Origin: DATJPY01 sp035506135 | Lineage (GTDB): Bacteria > Myxococcota_A > UBA9160 > PR03 | Assembly: GCA_035506135.1 (NCBI GenBank) | Contig: DATJPY010000078.1 | Span: forward strand, 1 to 44,108 | DNA: 44,108 nucleotides | Reading direction: 5' to 3' | Shown here: positions 44,048 through 44,108 of the stretch, in pieces | Position numbering within the stretch: the first letter of the stretch is position 1 | How the letters are laid out: every line of letters begins with the position of its first letter | Translations under genes and position numbers: made by a program | Notes under the pieces: model-generated | Told to the model about the DNA's origin: nothing | Databases searched by the model: none | What the model saw: the letters and a program-made list of their open reading frames with translations, nothing else

Positions 44048-44077
44048 ATCCTAGACCCCCGACCCACCAGGGGTCAA
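44048..44077 (-). promoter_or_regulatory. Candidate sigma-70 promoter for the 43659-43997 gene
   Basis: On the minus strand TTGACC (44077-44072), 18-bp spacer, TAGGAT (44053-44048): five of six and four of six consensus matches. Predicted start near 44041 gives a leader of about 45 nt containing the ribosome site. Confidence 0.5.
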
Positions 44078-44108
44078 AGGGAGATGGAAGGAAGCGGCAA
44101 GGAGAAGG

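Overview
The window is about 44 kb of very GC-rich (roughly 70%) DNA, densely packed with genes and with very strong G/C at third codon positions. Gene content suggests a Gram-negative bacterium: a MlaE-type outer-membrane lipid transport permease, three periplasmic HtrA-type proteases, two PEP-CTERM proteins, a sigma-54 activator and polyphosphate kinase 2. A Myxococcota or other former deltaproteobacterial (or Binatota-like) lineage fits, but I cannot place it more precisely from sequence alone.

Layout. 1-4.3 kb: the end of an unidentified gene, a decayed copy of a sigma-54 response-regulator gene, a PEP-CTERM exported protein with a candidate sigma-54 promoter, then the intact response regulator and its soluble histidine kinase. 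4.4-7.8 kb: ligA, rsmI and a YraN-like gene. 7.9-9.7 kb: the rpsP-khpA-trmD-rplS ribosome operon, lacking rimM. 9.8-15.1 kb: a tightly overlapped operon purH-purD-sua5-DUF1015-dciA-zinc ribbon. 15.3-16.8 kb: a Na/Pi cotransporter, whose stop codon overlaps that of a convergent P-type ATPase. 16.8-24.3 kb: a minus-strand run alr-mlaE-ABC ATPase-glycosyltransferase-ppk2-P-type ATPase. 24.3-27.5 kb: thiS-thiG-thiE followed by an HtrA-like protease. 27.6-28.8 kb: galK. 29-34.5 kb: two more HtrA proteases and clpB, a protein quality-control block. 34.5-38.7 kb: a small membrane protein overlapping the end of a 1,220-residue RHS/YD-repeat protein. 38.8-44 kb: a small membrane protein, a zinc alcohol dehydrogenase, trpS with a branched-chain aminotransferase, a second PEP-CTERM protein, a 34-residue ORF and a small membrane protein.

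Most of the window is housekeeping. The accessory or unusual parts are: (i) the two-component pair with its PEP-CTERM gene and duplicated remnant; (ii) the RHS protein with an overlapping membrane gene and a tandem palindromic operator upstream; (iii) the HtrA/HtrA/ClpB block with a long hairpin abutting the clpB start codon; (iv) an ABC ATPase lacking several catalytic residues, translationally coupled to MlaE; and (v) a dispersed 59-bp repeat found at two convergent gene ends. Nine gene junctions are 4-nt ATGA/GTGA overlaps, so translational coupling appears to be a general habit of this genome. No tRNA, rRNA, CRISPR array, integrase or transposase was recognised.
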